Shown: positions 24,195-34,366 of the stretch, piece by piece
Layout: each line of letters begins with the position of its first letter
Numbering within the stretch: the stretch's first letter is position 1
From: Leptasterias polaris
Taxonomy: Eukaryota > Echinodermata > Asteroidea > Forcipulatida > Asteriidae
Reading direction: 5' to 3'
NCBI GenBank assembly: GCA_037783415.1
Contig: JAZGTN010000211.1
Location: forward strand, 62,001 to 126,000
DNA: 64,000 nt
Program-made: the position numbers and the translations under genes
Notes under the pieces: generated by a model
Databases searched by the model: none
Seen by the model: only the letters and a program-made list of their open reading frames with translations
What the model was told of the DNA's origin: nothing

Positions 24195-24686
24195 GTAAAT
24201 TCCTTAAAAGTAAAATAATGGGTTTTTTATGCAATTCGTTCATAGCATTTTGAATTAAACTTGTCTGATCAGTATTCAAACAATCAACAGTTTGGGCCCC
24301 TAAAATTCGAATTGAAAAGCCAGGGTTGAAGTCCAACTGTGGTGTTTTTGGTAAATAAAATTGTTTCCAATATATTACAGCAAGTAGATAGACTGTGAAT
24401 CTCAACAATGCGTTGTTGTTAAATTCACAAACGACTGTTGGAATTGACAGCATAACCCATGTTTAAAGTAGTTTTAAGCTAAACAAAACTTCCGATTCAG
24501 GTTCAGGTTACAAATTAGTTTAGGGATTTTACCTAACATGCACACCTCATTTAGGTTAATTTGTGTTCTAATTTGTACTTTCTCAACCATCTTTTAAAGG
24601 TAACACTTTAAAGTTAATGTGTTATATTCAATTATTTTCAGTTAAAAACTGGTTTTATATCGTCTTTTTTTATTGTTTGCATCTAG

Positions 24687-24809
24687 AAAGGCATGCCATG
24701 CTCTGATGGGCACCTCCCATTAACAAAGCAAATGTTGTGAGGTCTCCTCGCACTGTGTATCTGCCAAACATCTTCTTGTAGCGCATGGATGTTCATGGCC
24801 GAGACAAAG
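24687..24809 (+). pseudogene. Exon module B, left arm (broken)
   Basis: The segment is flanked by an acceptor-like ATCTAG and the donor AAAG|GTATGT. All frames close: relative to the right-arm copy it lacks one C near 24702 and has TAA where the other has CAA (24714-24716 region). Module B shares the start AAAGGC and the CCAT-AACAA core with module A, so the two may be old duplicates. Confidence 0.4.
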
Positions 24810-24959
24810 GTATGTAAATCTTGGGGTTTTTTTTATCCTAAAGTGTAAAGTGGGCTATGTTTGCAGCACTTTGCATTTAATGTGTGTGATTTAACAGTAA
24901 GGAAATCAAAGAGTGTTGAGAGGTTTTAAGACAGTGGTTTAAACTCGCTAAGGGCTATA

Positions 24960-25008
24960 GTTCTTGATAATTTTACCAAGACGAAGTTGAGGTAAAATTA
25001 TCAAGAAC
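24960..25008. repeat. Short perfect hairpin in left arm
   Basis: GTTCTTGATAATTTTACC at 24960-24977 pairs with GGTAAAATTATCAAGAAC at 24991-25008 around a 13-base loop. The right-arm counterpart is at about 31772-31820. Stem-loop MITE remnant or structural hairpin. Confidence 0.75.
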
Positions 25009-25321
25009 CATGCCTCAGCATACGTGTGAACCACTTCTTTATAACCAATTCAACACATTGATTCCCATTTAAAAATCTCTTCAATTAAAACATTCAGAAC
25101 CCTGTAGAAGTTGAGAACAAAAGTGGCAGTTTAGCATAAGCTCACCTCGAGTACCTTGTGCGCAAATGATTTCCAACCGGCGTAAGCCAAATATGTGACA
25201 TATAGACTTAAACTGGGCTGTGACATTTGGGCACTGTGCGCAAACATCTGAGTGTGCCCTTGGCTTAATTCAGTCAGGTCATGTTTAATCACTCCTACCT
25301 GTGTTCATATCGCACATTTAA

Positions 25322-25882
25322 AGGCACTGAACATGTTTGGTAATTATCAAAGACCAGTATTGTCACTCGATATTTTCCCACCATTGCAAGCAAGTGCATC
25401 TATGCGTATTTTGAAACGAGAAACTGGAGATCTTGGCAATTATGCTTTGAATAAAAAAGTTTGAGCATTTGGTGGTGCATCGTTTCGAATTGTTTGGAAT
25501 CGAATGGTGGTAAAATCACGGGAAATTCCAAACTTAATTGCGAAAAGGGACCTGGACACATCAAAGACCAGTATTGTCACTCGATGTATCCCAACATATG
25601 CATAAAATAACAAACCTGTGAAAATTTGGGCTGAATCGGTCATCGAAGTTGCAAGAAAATAAAGAAAAAAATACCCTTGTTGCACAATTTTGTGTGCTTT
25701 CAGATGCATAATAAAAGGCTTCATGCATGAAGTCTTTTATTATTCATTCTCAAAAACTACGTTACTTCAGAGGGAGTGGTTTCTCACAATGTTTTATACT
25801 ATCAACAGCTCTCCGTTGCTGGTTACCAAGTAAGTTTTTATGCTAATATATTTTGAGTAATTACCAAACGTGTTCAGTGCCT
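25322..25882. mobile_element. TTAA-flanked MITE, 561 bp, left arm only
   Basis: TTAA occurs at 25318-25321 and 25883-25886. The terminal inverted repeats begin AGGCACTGAACA-TGTTTGGTAATTA (left) and AGGCACTGAACACGTTTGGT (right, reverse-complemented), about 29 bp. The mirror arm near 31460 has the empty site with a single TTAA in the same context (GCACAT-TTAA-ACATTTTC), so insertion followed the duplication that made the arms. TTAA targets fit a piggyBac-type mobiliser. Internally a ~190-bp segment (about 25372-25560) is bracketed by a 25-bp direct repeat starting TCAAAGACCAGTATTGTCAC (25347 and 25561) and occurs again at 26366-26545. Confidence 0.92.
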
Positions 25883-26365
25883 TTAAACATTTTCACATGG
25901 TCTCCTCTCACCCAATCAGGATGAATAAACTGTCCAGGTATTTTTGAATCAAACACCACATACCATAAAAGATGTTTAAAAAACGAATGTTGCTCATTTG
26001 AAAATGTTGATCATAATGCAAGCCAATTGGCAATTAGGCCTCATCATGTCTAAGGTAAGAAGTAATACAATTATTTCTCTTCCATAGATATTTTGTTTTT
26101 CTTCTAATTTCCATTTTTTCCCTTTTAGAAAGTCTAGTTCTCCAATGAGATCTACCCATCCGAAATGTAGACGAGTGTTATCTGCAAATTGCGTATCATC
26201 AGCTGAATGTCTTCCCATATGTAGAAGTAGCTGTTCAAGACTAAGGCATAGTATGTAAATTCTGGTGTAAGTTTTTGTAATCAAGTAATAAACCACTAGG
26301 TTTTTCTTATCGTCTTGTAGTGGGCTGTTTATGCAGCACTATACAAGTAACATTGTAAATAACTG

Positions 26366-27200
26366 CACCATTGCAAGCAAGTGCATCTATGCGTATTTTG
26401 AAACGAGAAACTGGAGATCTTGGCAATTATGCTTTGACTAAAAAAGTTTGAGCATTTGGTGGTGCGTCGTTTCGAATTGTTTGGAATCGAATGGTGGTAA
26501 AATCACGGGAAATTCCAAACTTAATTGCGAAAAGGGACCTGGACACATGCACGTGGCATGTGGGGTCCTACTCCTGGCCAGGGTAACAGTTGGTGGTTGA
26601 TCTTAAAGATGCATCAGCTCCTCAGCGGCGAGGATGCTCTGGTGTTTTCACAAATGGTCGGCCAACAGGAGTAGTTCCTAGTCTACGCCGTGGGGCTAGG
26701 GACCGCGTTTTAAGGGAGTAGGGGGCGTACCCTGCATAAGAGTACGTGTACCGGGCGCTCTGAAAGGAGTACGAAGGCCCCAATGATCTCCCAAAGCGTG
26801 TTGGTGGTGCGTCGCTTCGAATGGTGGTGCGTCGTTTCGAATCGTTTGGAATCGAATGGTGGTAAAATCACGGGAAATTCCAAACTTAATTGCGAAAAGG
26901 GACCTGGACACATGCACGTGGCATGTGGGGTCCTACTCCTGGCCAGGGTGACAGTTGGTGGTTGACCTTAAAAGAGCATCAGGCTCCTTCAGCGGGCAAG
27001 GATGGTACTGGTGTTTCCACAAATGGTCGGCCAACAGGAGTAGTCCCTAGTCTATGCCGTGGGGCTAGGGCCCGCGTTAGTAGGAGTTAGAGGGCGTGCC
27101 CCGCATACGGGTGCGAGTACCGGGCGCTCTGAAAGGAGTATGAAGGCCTTGACTGACCTCGGAAAGCGTGTTGGGGCTGGTATCCTGGGACCTGCACGTG
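26366..27200 (+). repeat. Two tandem copies (~360 bp) with Gly/Arg-rich coding-like segments
   Basis: The segment CGTTTCGAATCGTTTGG through GGACCTGGACACATGCACGT to AAAGGAGTA-GAAGG occurs at about 26475-26800 and 26840-27165. In the second copy adjacent frames read pieces such as GRPTGVVPSLCRGARARV, TGRSERSMKALTDLGKRVGA and GILGPARGGPALN before a stop. Small frameshifts separate them. The RG/GR and PARG style resembles the disordered N-terminus of PIWI-type or other arginine-methylated proteins. That is a weak inference from composition; no PAZ or PIWI domain is present in the window. Confidence 0.35.
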
Positions 27201-27229
27201 GTGGCCCTGCTTTAAACTAAGCTTACCAG

Positions 27230-28480
27230 GATGATATTGGCAAAAATCAGAAGCAAATTAATTAAAATGCTTGCAATGGTACACTTATACATACACTTTA
27301 CTTTCATGAATTTTATTTACAATGTGATTATATACAGGCATTCTCCTTTTCATGTCGTCAGCTGTTTTCAGGTGTACTGCCATTGAAAATTAAAAACTTG
27401 GCACAAAGTATATTGCTGTGCCTGGTACTTTCCTCTTTTTGAGCAAGATTTGGTTGAATGCATGCCTGAGTATACAAGAATTAAAAATTGTTCATTTATA
27501 AATAATACAGGCATGCAACTAGTTTCAGTAAAAATTTCTCATAGTTGATTCCTAACTGTACTATACCGCAAAGACATACTCTGCCTGGCATTTTCTCTTT
27601 TAAAACTAAAAAAGAAAAGAAAATTGCTGTTGCATGCAAAGTTATTATTTATTGACAATATACAGGCAGGCAACACATTTCAGGTTATCAAATTATTTCC
27701 TAATTTGTTGGTTTCGATCACATCTATATTGAAAATTGAAAAACACTGCAAAGTCTTGCTGTGATGCAATTTACTCTTTTATTGACAATCTGCGATCTGC
27801 AAGCTGTTGCATGCCTGAATATCTAGCATTGTGTATATTTATTTTTAAGGTTATGCAAATATTCATTCGAGAAATGCACATTGCAGCCACACTTCTCTAT
27901 ATAGTGCTTGTTATTGTTTTTTGAAAAAGCAACTGTTTTTTGCAAAATAATACAACTATTTCAATAGTCAAAAGCAAAGAAAAAATCTAAGGTTCACCTT
28001 TTTGGCTTTATTCTCTTGATGAATCAAAAATAGAAAGAAAAATGCATTTGAAAGAATTCACATGTCAAATTTAGTGAGCTTTAAAAACACAATAAATGCA
28101 TTATTATACAAAGCACTAGGAACATGTTTCTGTGTCATGGGCCATCGATATGAATGAGAATTAGCATAGTTTTGATTTGCGCAATACATTTTTATGGAGT
28201 CTGTGTTTCATATCTTGGAGTAAACTCTTTTATTTGAGACTTAAAATCTGTGGTAAAATGTTATTGCTTTATTGAATTCAATGCCATTTTGTAAAAGATG
28301 ATATTTTCTAAGTAAACTCCAATGCAATAAGGTACAACACAAATGTTTGACAATTTTGAGAATATGCTTACTAACTTAAAGTTTTGAATTCAGGCATAAC
28401 ATTAGTACATGTATTTTTGGTAAAACTACAGCCATGAACACTCCAATTGCTGTTCCAAATCTTTAAATCAAAATAAGATG
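27230..28480. other. AT-rich DNA with faint ~160-bp degenerate repeats; no gene
   Basis: The phrase ATACAGGCA recurs near 27332, 27508 and 27660, followed each time by a CTG-x-CTTTCCTCTTTT-like block, so an old tandem repeat is likely. The segment has no counterpart in the right arm. No exon or RNA gene is supported. Confidence 0.4.
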
Positions 28481-28489
28481 CTTCACCCT

Positions 28490-29150
28490 TTCACATATTC
28501 CTCCATCTTTTCTCCTCCTCCACTCTTAACACTGAATCAATACCCATCACAATCTTGCTCCCCTCCCGTCCTTCCCAAATTACCACTCCCCTCATTGCGT
28601 TTATTGACCACTTTCATCCTTGTGTTTACTAACAACTACCTTCCTTGCGTTTATTTACCACTATTTCCTCCTTGCATTTGTTTACCACTCCCCTCATTGT
28701 GTTTATTGACCACTTCCATCCTTGTGTTTATTTACCACTTCCCTCCTTGCGCTTGTTTACAACCTCCCACCTTGCTGTTATTTATCACTTCCATCCTTGC
28801 TTTTTTTACTTCCCTCCTTAAAGTCGTTTATCACTACCATTCTTGTGTTTATATATCACTGCCCTTCTTGCGTTTGTTTATCACTTCTCTCCTTACAGTT
28901 GTTTACCACTTCTATTCTTGCTATTTTTTACCACTTCCATCCTTGCGTTTATTTTCCTTCCATCCTTGCGTTTGTTTACCACTTTCATCCTTGTGTTTGA
29001 TTAACACTTCCCTCCTTGCATTTGTTTACACTTACCCCTTGCTTATATTTATCACTTACATCGCATTTATTTACCACTTTCCTCCTTGCACTTGTTTATC
29101 CCTTCCATCCTCACTTTTGTTTATTTTCCACTTCCCTCTTTGCGATTCAA
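28490..29150. repeat. Pyrimidine-rich minisatellite, ~25-bp unit
   Basis: Units read roughly CTTGTGTTTATTTACCACTTCC with variable T-runs and CATCC/CCTCC ends. The strong C/T strand bias leaves a long open frame on the plus strand (28478-29161) that encodes only repeats of Tyr-His-Phe-Pro-Cys style and is not a gene. The right arm keeps only about one and a half units (30930-30965), so the array expanded in one arm or collapsed in the other. Confidence 0.85.
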
Positions 29151-29596
29151 CGTTTTTTTAAACGGTGAAACAATTCAAGTTAATTTTTATGTTAAAATTA
29201 AACTTATTTGAATGTTAAACTTGTATCTAAACAATTAGAAGTTTGAGTTAAAAAAATGATTATTTTAAGGTTAATCATGTATCTTAAACCGCTAGAAGTT
29301 TGTGTTAAAACTGATTATTTGAATTTTAAACTTGTATTTAAACAGTTAGAAGTTTACATCAAATAAAATGTTTGTTAATGTAAACAGCTAACTGTTTAGA
29401 TACAAGTTTAACGTTCAAATTAACTTGTTCTCTATGTAGTAATAAAGTACATATTGTTTTGTTATGTTTGCTTAATAAGAGTCAAAGAAATAAAGAAATA
29501 GAAATAATGAACCAGTGGTAAAGAAATGTCATTCTTTGAGTCAAAATTTAGTAGAATAAGATAACCTATGCAAACTGTATAAAACGTAAAAGTCGA

Positions 29597-30497
29597 TTGC
29601 TCATTTGGTCTAATGGGTTGCTCATTTGGGCTAATGGGTTGCTAATGGGTTGCTAATGGGTTGCTCATTTGGGCTAATGGGTTGCTAATGGGTTGCTCAT
29701 TTGGGCTAATGGGTTGCTCATTTGGGCTAATGGGTTGCTCATTTGGGCTAATGGGTTGCTAATGGGTTGCTCATTTGGGCTAATGGGTTGCTAATGGGTT
29801 GCTCATTTGGGCTAATGGGTTGCTAATGGGTTGCTCATTTGGGCTAATGGGTTGCTAATGGGTTGCTCATTTGGGCTAATGGGTTGCTAATGGGTTGCTC
29901 ATTTGGGCTAATGGGTTGCTAATGGGTTGCTCATTTGGGCTAATGGGTTGCTAATGGGTTGCTCATTTGGGCTAATGGGTTGCTCATTTGGGCTAATGGG
30001 TTGCTAATGGGTTGTTCATTTGGGCTAATGGGTTGCTAATGGGTTGCTCATTTGGGCTAATGGGTTGCTAATGGGTTGCTCATTTGGGCTAATGGGTTGC
30101 TCATTTGGGCTAATGGGTTGCTAATGGGTTGTTCATTTGGGCTAATGGGTTGCTAATGGGTTGCTCATTTGGGCTAATGGGTTGCTAATGGGTTGTTCAT
30201 TTGGGCTAATGGGTTGTTCATTTGGGCTAATGGGTTGCTCATTTGGGCTAATGGGTTGCTAATGGGTTGCTCATTTGGGCTAATGGGTTGCTAATGGGTT
30301 GCTCATTTGGGCTAATGGGTTGCTAATGGGTTGCTCATTTGGGCTAATGGGTTGCTCATTTGGGCTAATGGGTTGCTAATGGGTTGTTCATTTGGGCTAA
30401 TGGGTTGTTCATTTGGGCTAATGGGTTGCTAATGGGTTGCTCATTTGGGCTAATGGGTTGCTCATTTGGGCTAATGGGTTGCACATTTGGTTTAGTC
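29597..30497. repeat. Minisatellite spacer at the centre of the inverted repeat
   Basis: Two building blocks alternate: a 21-bp GGGTTGCTCATTTGGGCTAAT and an 11-bp GGGTTGCTAAT, mostly as 32-bp composites with occasional GCTC to GTTC change. Edge units are degenerate (ATTGCTCATTTGGTCTAATG left, GCACATTTGGTTTAG right). The block fills almost the whole interval between the arms. G-triplets on one strand and C-triplets on the other are regularly spaced. Confidence 0.97.
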
Positions 30498-30964
30498 GAA
30501 AGTGCTTTTTCTTTTGACCTTTGACCCCTAAAAACGTATATCTTACGTTTTACACAGTTTGCATAGGGTTATCTTCTACTAAATTCTGACTCAAAGAATG
30601 ACATTTCTTTACCACTGGTTCATTATTTCTATTTCTTTATTTCTTTGACTCTTATTAAGCAAACATAACAGAACAATATGTACTTTATTACTACATAGAG
30701 AACAAGTTAATTTGAACGTTAAACTTGTATCTTAACAGTTAGCTGTTTACATTAACAAACATTTTATTTGATGCAAACTTCTAACTGTTTAAATACAAGT
30801 TTAAAATTCAAATAATCAGTTTTAACACAAACTTCTAGCAGTTTAAGATACAAGATTAACATTAAAATAAGTTTAATTTTAACATAAAAATGAACTTAAA
30901 TTGTTTCACTGTTTAAAAAACGTTGAATCACAAGGAGGTAAGTGGAAAATAAACACAAGGATAA

Positions 30965-31110
30965 TAACATAATAATAACTAGTTCTTTAATATACAGCGC
31001 ATTTCACAATAACGTCTCAATGCGCTTTACATTAGTGCCCTGGTCATTGGGCCAATAACATTCCTTTAATCTTTCTCAGCTCCCTGGGGAGTATACAACC
31101 CTGGGCTATG
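30965..31110. repeat. Interspersed repeat fragment, right arm only
   Basis: The segment starts ATAATAATAACTAG, continues TACAGCGCATTTCACAATAA and TCAATGCGCTTTACATTAG, and ends CCCTGGGGAGTATACAACCC. These phrases look like the 3' part of a dispersed invertebrate repeat (from memory). The (ATA)n run at its left may be a non-LTR tail, which would put the element on the minus strand. Confidence 0.45.
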
Positions 31111-31901
31111 CCTTAGTCTTGAACAGCTACATCTACGTATGGGAAGACATTCAGCTGATGATACGCAATTTGCAGATAACACTCATCTACATTTCGGATG
31201 GGTAGATCTCATTGGAGAACTAGACTTTCTAAAAGAGAAAAAATGGAAATTAGAGGAAAAACAAATTATCTATGGAAGAGAAATAATTGTATTACTTCTT
31301 ACCTTAGACATGAGGCCTAATTGCCAATTGGCTTGCATTATGATCAACATTTTCAAATGAGCAACATTCGTTTTTTAAACATCTTTTGTGGTGTCTGATT
31401 CAAAAATACCTGGACAGTTTATTCATCCTGATTGGGTGAGAGGAGACCATGTGAAAATGTTTAAATGTGCGATATGAACACAGGTAGGAATGATTAAACA
31501 TGACCTGACTGAATTAAGCCAAGGGCACACTCAGATGATGTGTCACATATTTGGCTTATGCCGGTTGGAAATCATTTGCGCACAACAAGGTACTCATCGC
31601 TCAACACATGCATAGAAATTCAACGCAGAGTTTGAGCTTATGCTAAACTGCCACTTTTGTTCTCAACTTCTATAGGGTTCTGAATGTTTTAAATTGAAGG
31701 GATTTTTAAATGGGAATCAATGTGTTGAATTGGTTATAAAAAGAAGTGGTTTACACATATGCTGAGGCATGGTTCTTGATAATTTTACCTCAACTTCGTC
31801 TTGGTAAAATTATCAAGAACTATAGCCCTTAGCGAGTTTAAACCAGTCTTAAAACCAGTCAACACTATTTGATTTCCTTACTGTTAAATCACACACATTA
31901 A

Positions 31902-32726
31902 CCCTTTAGCCCTCATACCGCCCGCAGGCGCCCTGCCTATTACTCCGCATACCGCCCACAACCGCCCTCGAAGTTTGACAAGTTGTATTTAGCGTTTTAC
32001 ACATGAGATTAAAATGCAGCAAGCAGCCGTTGATAGAGCGATTTCAAGATAACAATAGTCCAAGGTCCCCATAAGAAAAAATGACTCTATCCACCTCCAA
32101 AGGTTCAAAGGTCGGAAGTCCTATCCAACGCATGTGAAGCACAACGGGCAGCTGTTCGTGCTCCATGTAGTGCAGACCGTATTGTATGTACCACGTATCA
32201 CACGTGCAATGTACACAGTTATGGCGGCCTTCCGCTTGTTTCACGATAATTTCATTGGTGTTTTGACATACGTAATACCGTGATTTGCAAGGATTTTACA
32301 AAGAGTTTTAGGTAAAGAAGTTATCTGTTGGTAATAGAGGCATTAATTTTCATTTCCAAAGGTATGTTGTGTGTATTTTCAATCACTTTTGTATCTTTTT
32401 TGCGCTTTGAGATGACATTACAGTTGAGAAAAATTTTTGTGCAGATTTGTCCACGTATAACAAATGCAAACAGGTGTTTTCAAATTTTTGTTGATCTGTT
32501 TTGTTTCCAACCTAAAAGCTTCAATTTGGGAAAGCAAACAAAACAACTGTGAAAATCATTTAAAACATAATTTCATTCTCTTCAAAATAAACTCAACTTG
32601 TAACACAATAAAATAATCACAACGAAAGTTATCTAAGGTTTTCTAAGTACAGCCGAAAATCTTGTGAATTTTCATGGCGCGCTGAGGAGTAATGACGCAT
32701 ATGTTTAATAACGCGTGAGTGCTAAA
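31902..32726. mobile_element. TTAA-flanked piggyBac-like MITE, right arm only
   Basis: The left end is TTAA followed by CCCTTTAGCCCTCATACCGC. The right end, reverse-complemented, reads TTTAGCACTCACGCG, so the terminal repeat is shared but the right CCC and TTAA were lost by a small deletion between TAAA repeats. The left arm (about 24870-24885) shows the empty site CACACATTAAATGC. Inside, minus-strand frame 32044-32244 has several Cys but no recognised domain. It is probably non-autonomous. Confidence 0.8.
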
Positions 32727-32792
32727 TGCAAGGTGCTGCAAAAACAGCCCACTTTACACTTTAGGATAACAAGAACAACAAGATTTACATAC

Positions 32793-32916
32793 CTTTGTCT
32801 CGGCCATGAACATCCATGCGCTACAAGAAGATGTTTGGCAGATACACAGTGCGAAGAGACCTCACAACATTTGCTTTGTTGATGGGAGGTGCCCATCAGG
32901 AGCATGGCATTTCTTT
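32793..32916 (-). other. Exon module B, right arm (open)
   Basis: On the minus strand, acceptor ATCTAG and donor AAAG|GTATGT bracket 124 bp with one open frame of 41 codons (contains MLLMGTSHQQSKCCEVSSHC). The product is unknown. An intact frame here against a broken one in the left arm could mean this copy is the older or expressed one; with such short length this is uncertain. Confidence 0.35.
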
Positions 32917-33385
32917 CTAGATGCAAACAATTTTTTTAAAATATTTAAGACTATATAAAACCAGTTTTTAACTGAAAATAACTGAATATAACACGTTAAC
33001 TTTAAAGTGTTACCTTTAAAAGATGGTTGAGAAAGTACAAATTAGAACACAAATTAACCTAAATGAGGTGTGTAGGTAAAATCCCTAAAAAATGATCAAC
33101 TAATTTGTTACCTGAATCGGAAGTTTTGTTTAGCTTAAAACTACTTTAAACATGGGTTCTGAAGATTGCTGTCAATTCCAACAGTCTATATCTACTTGCT
33201 GTAATATATTGGAAACAATTTTATTTACCAAAAACACCACAGTTGGACTTCAACCCTGGCTTTTCAATTCAAATTTTAGGGGCCCAAACTGTTGATTGTT
33301 TGAATACTGATCAAACAATTTTAATTCAAAATGCTATGAACAAATTGCATAAAAACCCCCATTATTTTACTCTTAAGGAATTTAC

Positions 33386-33480
33386 CTTTTACTGAAGAGA
33401 GCAGCTCCTTTATTATGTAAACCGATCTTGGTCATCTTAACTTGTTGACAGTTATATCACTTTGAAGATGGTAAGCCTTT
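33386..33480 (-). other. Exon module A, right arm
   Basis: The 95-bp mirror of 24100-24194 keeps acceptor (GTGTGCAG) and donor (GTAAAT). The ATG frame stays open: MTKIGLHNKGAALFSK. It lies ~470 bp upstream (in minus-strand sense) of module B at 32793-32916, the same order as in the left arm. Confidence 0.4.
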
Positions 33481-33624
33481 CTGCACACAAACATAAAGCA
33501 CAATTTGCAACAATTTATTTTAAAAACATTGTCCATAGTTAAAAAAGTTGATTCAGACAAATTACCTCAGCAGTTTTGTATACTCCCATCCCACAATTGA
33601 AAACTATTAGTTTAAAAAACACGA

Positions 33625-33790
33625 TGTGTCATGACTGAGCGATTAAGCGCACCGTACTCAAGCTGTGGTGTTTCTGATCAGCAGAGTATGGGTTCAGAGT
33701 TCTGGTCTTGACACTTGTGTCCTTGACCGAGAGACAAGCTATTATTAATTCTTTCTTTGGATGGAATGTAAAGCTGTAGGTCCTGTGTAC
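33625..33790 (+). mobile_element. tRNA-derived SINE copy
   Basis: Head TGACTGAGCGATTAAGCGCA resembles an A-box region; a degenerate B-box region follows at ATGGGTTCAGAGTTCTGG. The body ACACTTGTGTCCTTGAC and the AAAGCTGTAGGTCCTGTGTA tail match the copy at 37415-37590. The right boundary of the giant inverted repeat falls inside it. Confidence 0.75.
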
Positions 33791-34270
33791 ACGAAAAATG
33801 ATTGTTTTCGGGGGACCCGAAGATTAATCCGAACACAAAGTTTGGAGATAATATGCCAAGTCCTTCATGAGTTATAGTTGTAATGACCTCAACATTTTAC
33901 CTAGAAGTCCAAAAACAAAGGCTTGCAGGGAATCTGAAGACCATTCCACACACTAAATTGGAGTTGATATTTTTTGTTGAGTGTCTTTTGTTTTAGTCAT
34001 AGTGACATTGACACTATGGTCCAAAGGCATATTAGGCTTCTTGGGGAACCGAAGACCAGTCCACATACTGAGGATTATTTTGATTGCTACAATCAAAGTA
34101 AGCGACAGTGATTTGGCGGGTACGTCAAGTGGCCGAGACAGTTCTCTTGAAGATTGGTGTTGGTATGAACTGTATTAGCAGTGAGTCCTCAAAATCAAAC
34201 TAATCTACCAAGTGGCAGACAATATTTTAATAACCAAAAGCTGAAAGTTTTTAAATATTTTTAAGTTCAC

Positions 34271-34344
34271 CTTTCACTGGAGAGTGGAGCTCTTGGCTTT
34301 TACTTGTTGACGGGTAGATCTCTTTGGAAATTTTGAGCACTCCC
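34271..34344 (-). other. Exon-like module A variant
   Basis: Minus-strand acceptor GTTGCAG and donor AAAG|GTGAAC bracket 74 bp. It matches module A in the TCCAAAGAGATCTACCC and CTCTCCAGTGAAAG parts but lacks the ATG. One frame is open throughout (GVLKISKEIYPSTSKSQELH start). Related copies lie at 35407-35489 and 38084-38148. Confidence 0.35.
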
Positions 34345-34366
34345 CTGCAACACAAACAAAATGTAC

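Larger units (their letters stand above)
23868..29592 (+). repeat. Left arm of giant inverted repeat (5.7 kb)
   Basis: Blocks of this arm match 30545-33719 in reverse complement: 23868-25317 with about 31465-33719, 25883-26275 with about 31127-31464, and 29130-29592 with 30545-30960. Identity is high but with many indels. Arm-specific material is a TTAA MITE (25322-25882), a ~2-kb stretch (26290-28480) with Gly/Arg-coding repeats, and an expanded pyrimidine minisatellite (28490-29150). The outer boundary lies within a SINE copy. Confidence 0.9.
30545..33719 (-). repeat. Right arm of giant inverted repeat (3.2 kb)
   Basis: Reverse-complement counterpart of 23868-29592. Arm-specific pieces are a short insertion at about 30965-31110 and a TTAA element at 31902-32726. 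Exon modules A and B are present here on the minus strand and are less damaged than in the left arm. Confidence 0.9.
33571..34366 (+). repeat. ~800-bp direct duplication, copy 1
   Basis: It aligns collinearly with 37371-38165: AGCAGTTTTGTATACT start, SINE, GGAGATAATATGCCAAGTCC, CACACTAAATTGGAGTTGAT, TAGGCTTCTTGGGGAACCGA, then exon module at the end. A third partial copy is at 40210-40330. The duplication is interrupted at its right end by a LINE. Confidence 0.9.

Noticed and set aside
28478..29161. A 227-codon open frame on the plus strand
   Set aside because: It is the translation of a pyrimidine-rich ~25-bp minisatellite; the strand bias removes stop codons. No domain and no splice or start context.
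29597..30497. Regular direct repeats that could suggest a CRISPR array
   Set aside because: There are no unique spacers; units are contiguous 21- and 11-bp minisatellite blocks in eukaryotic DNA.
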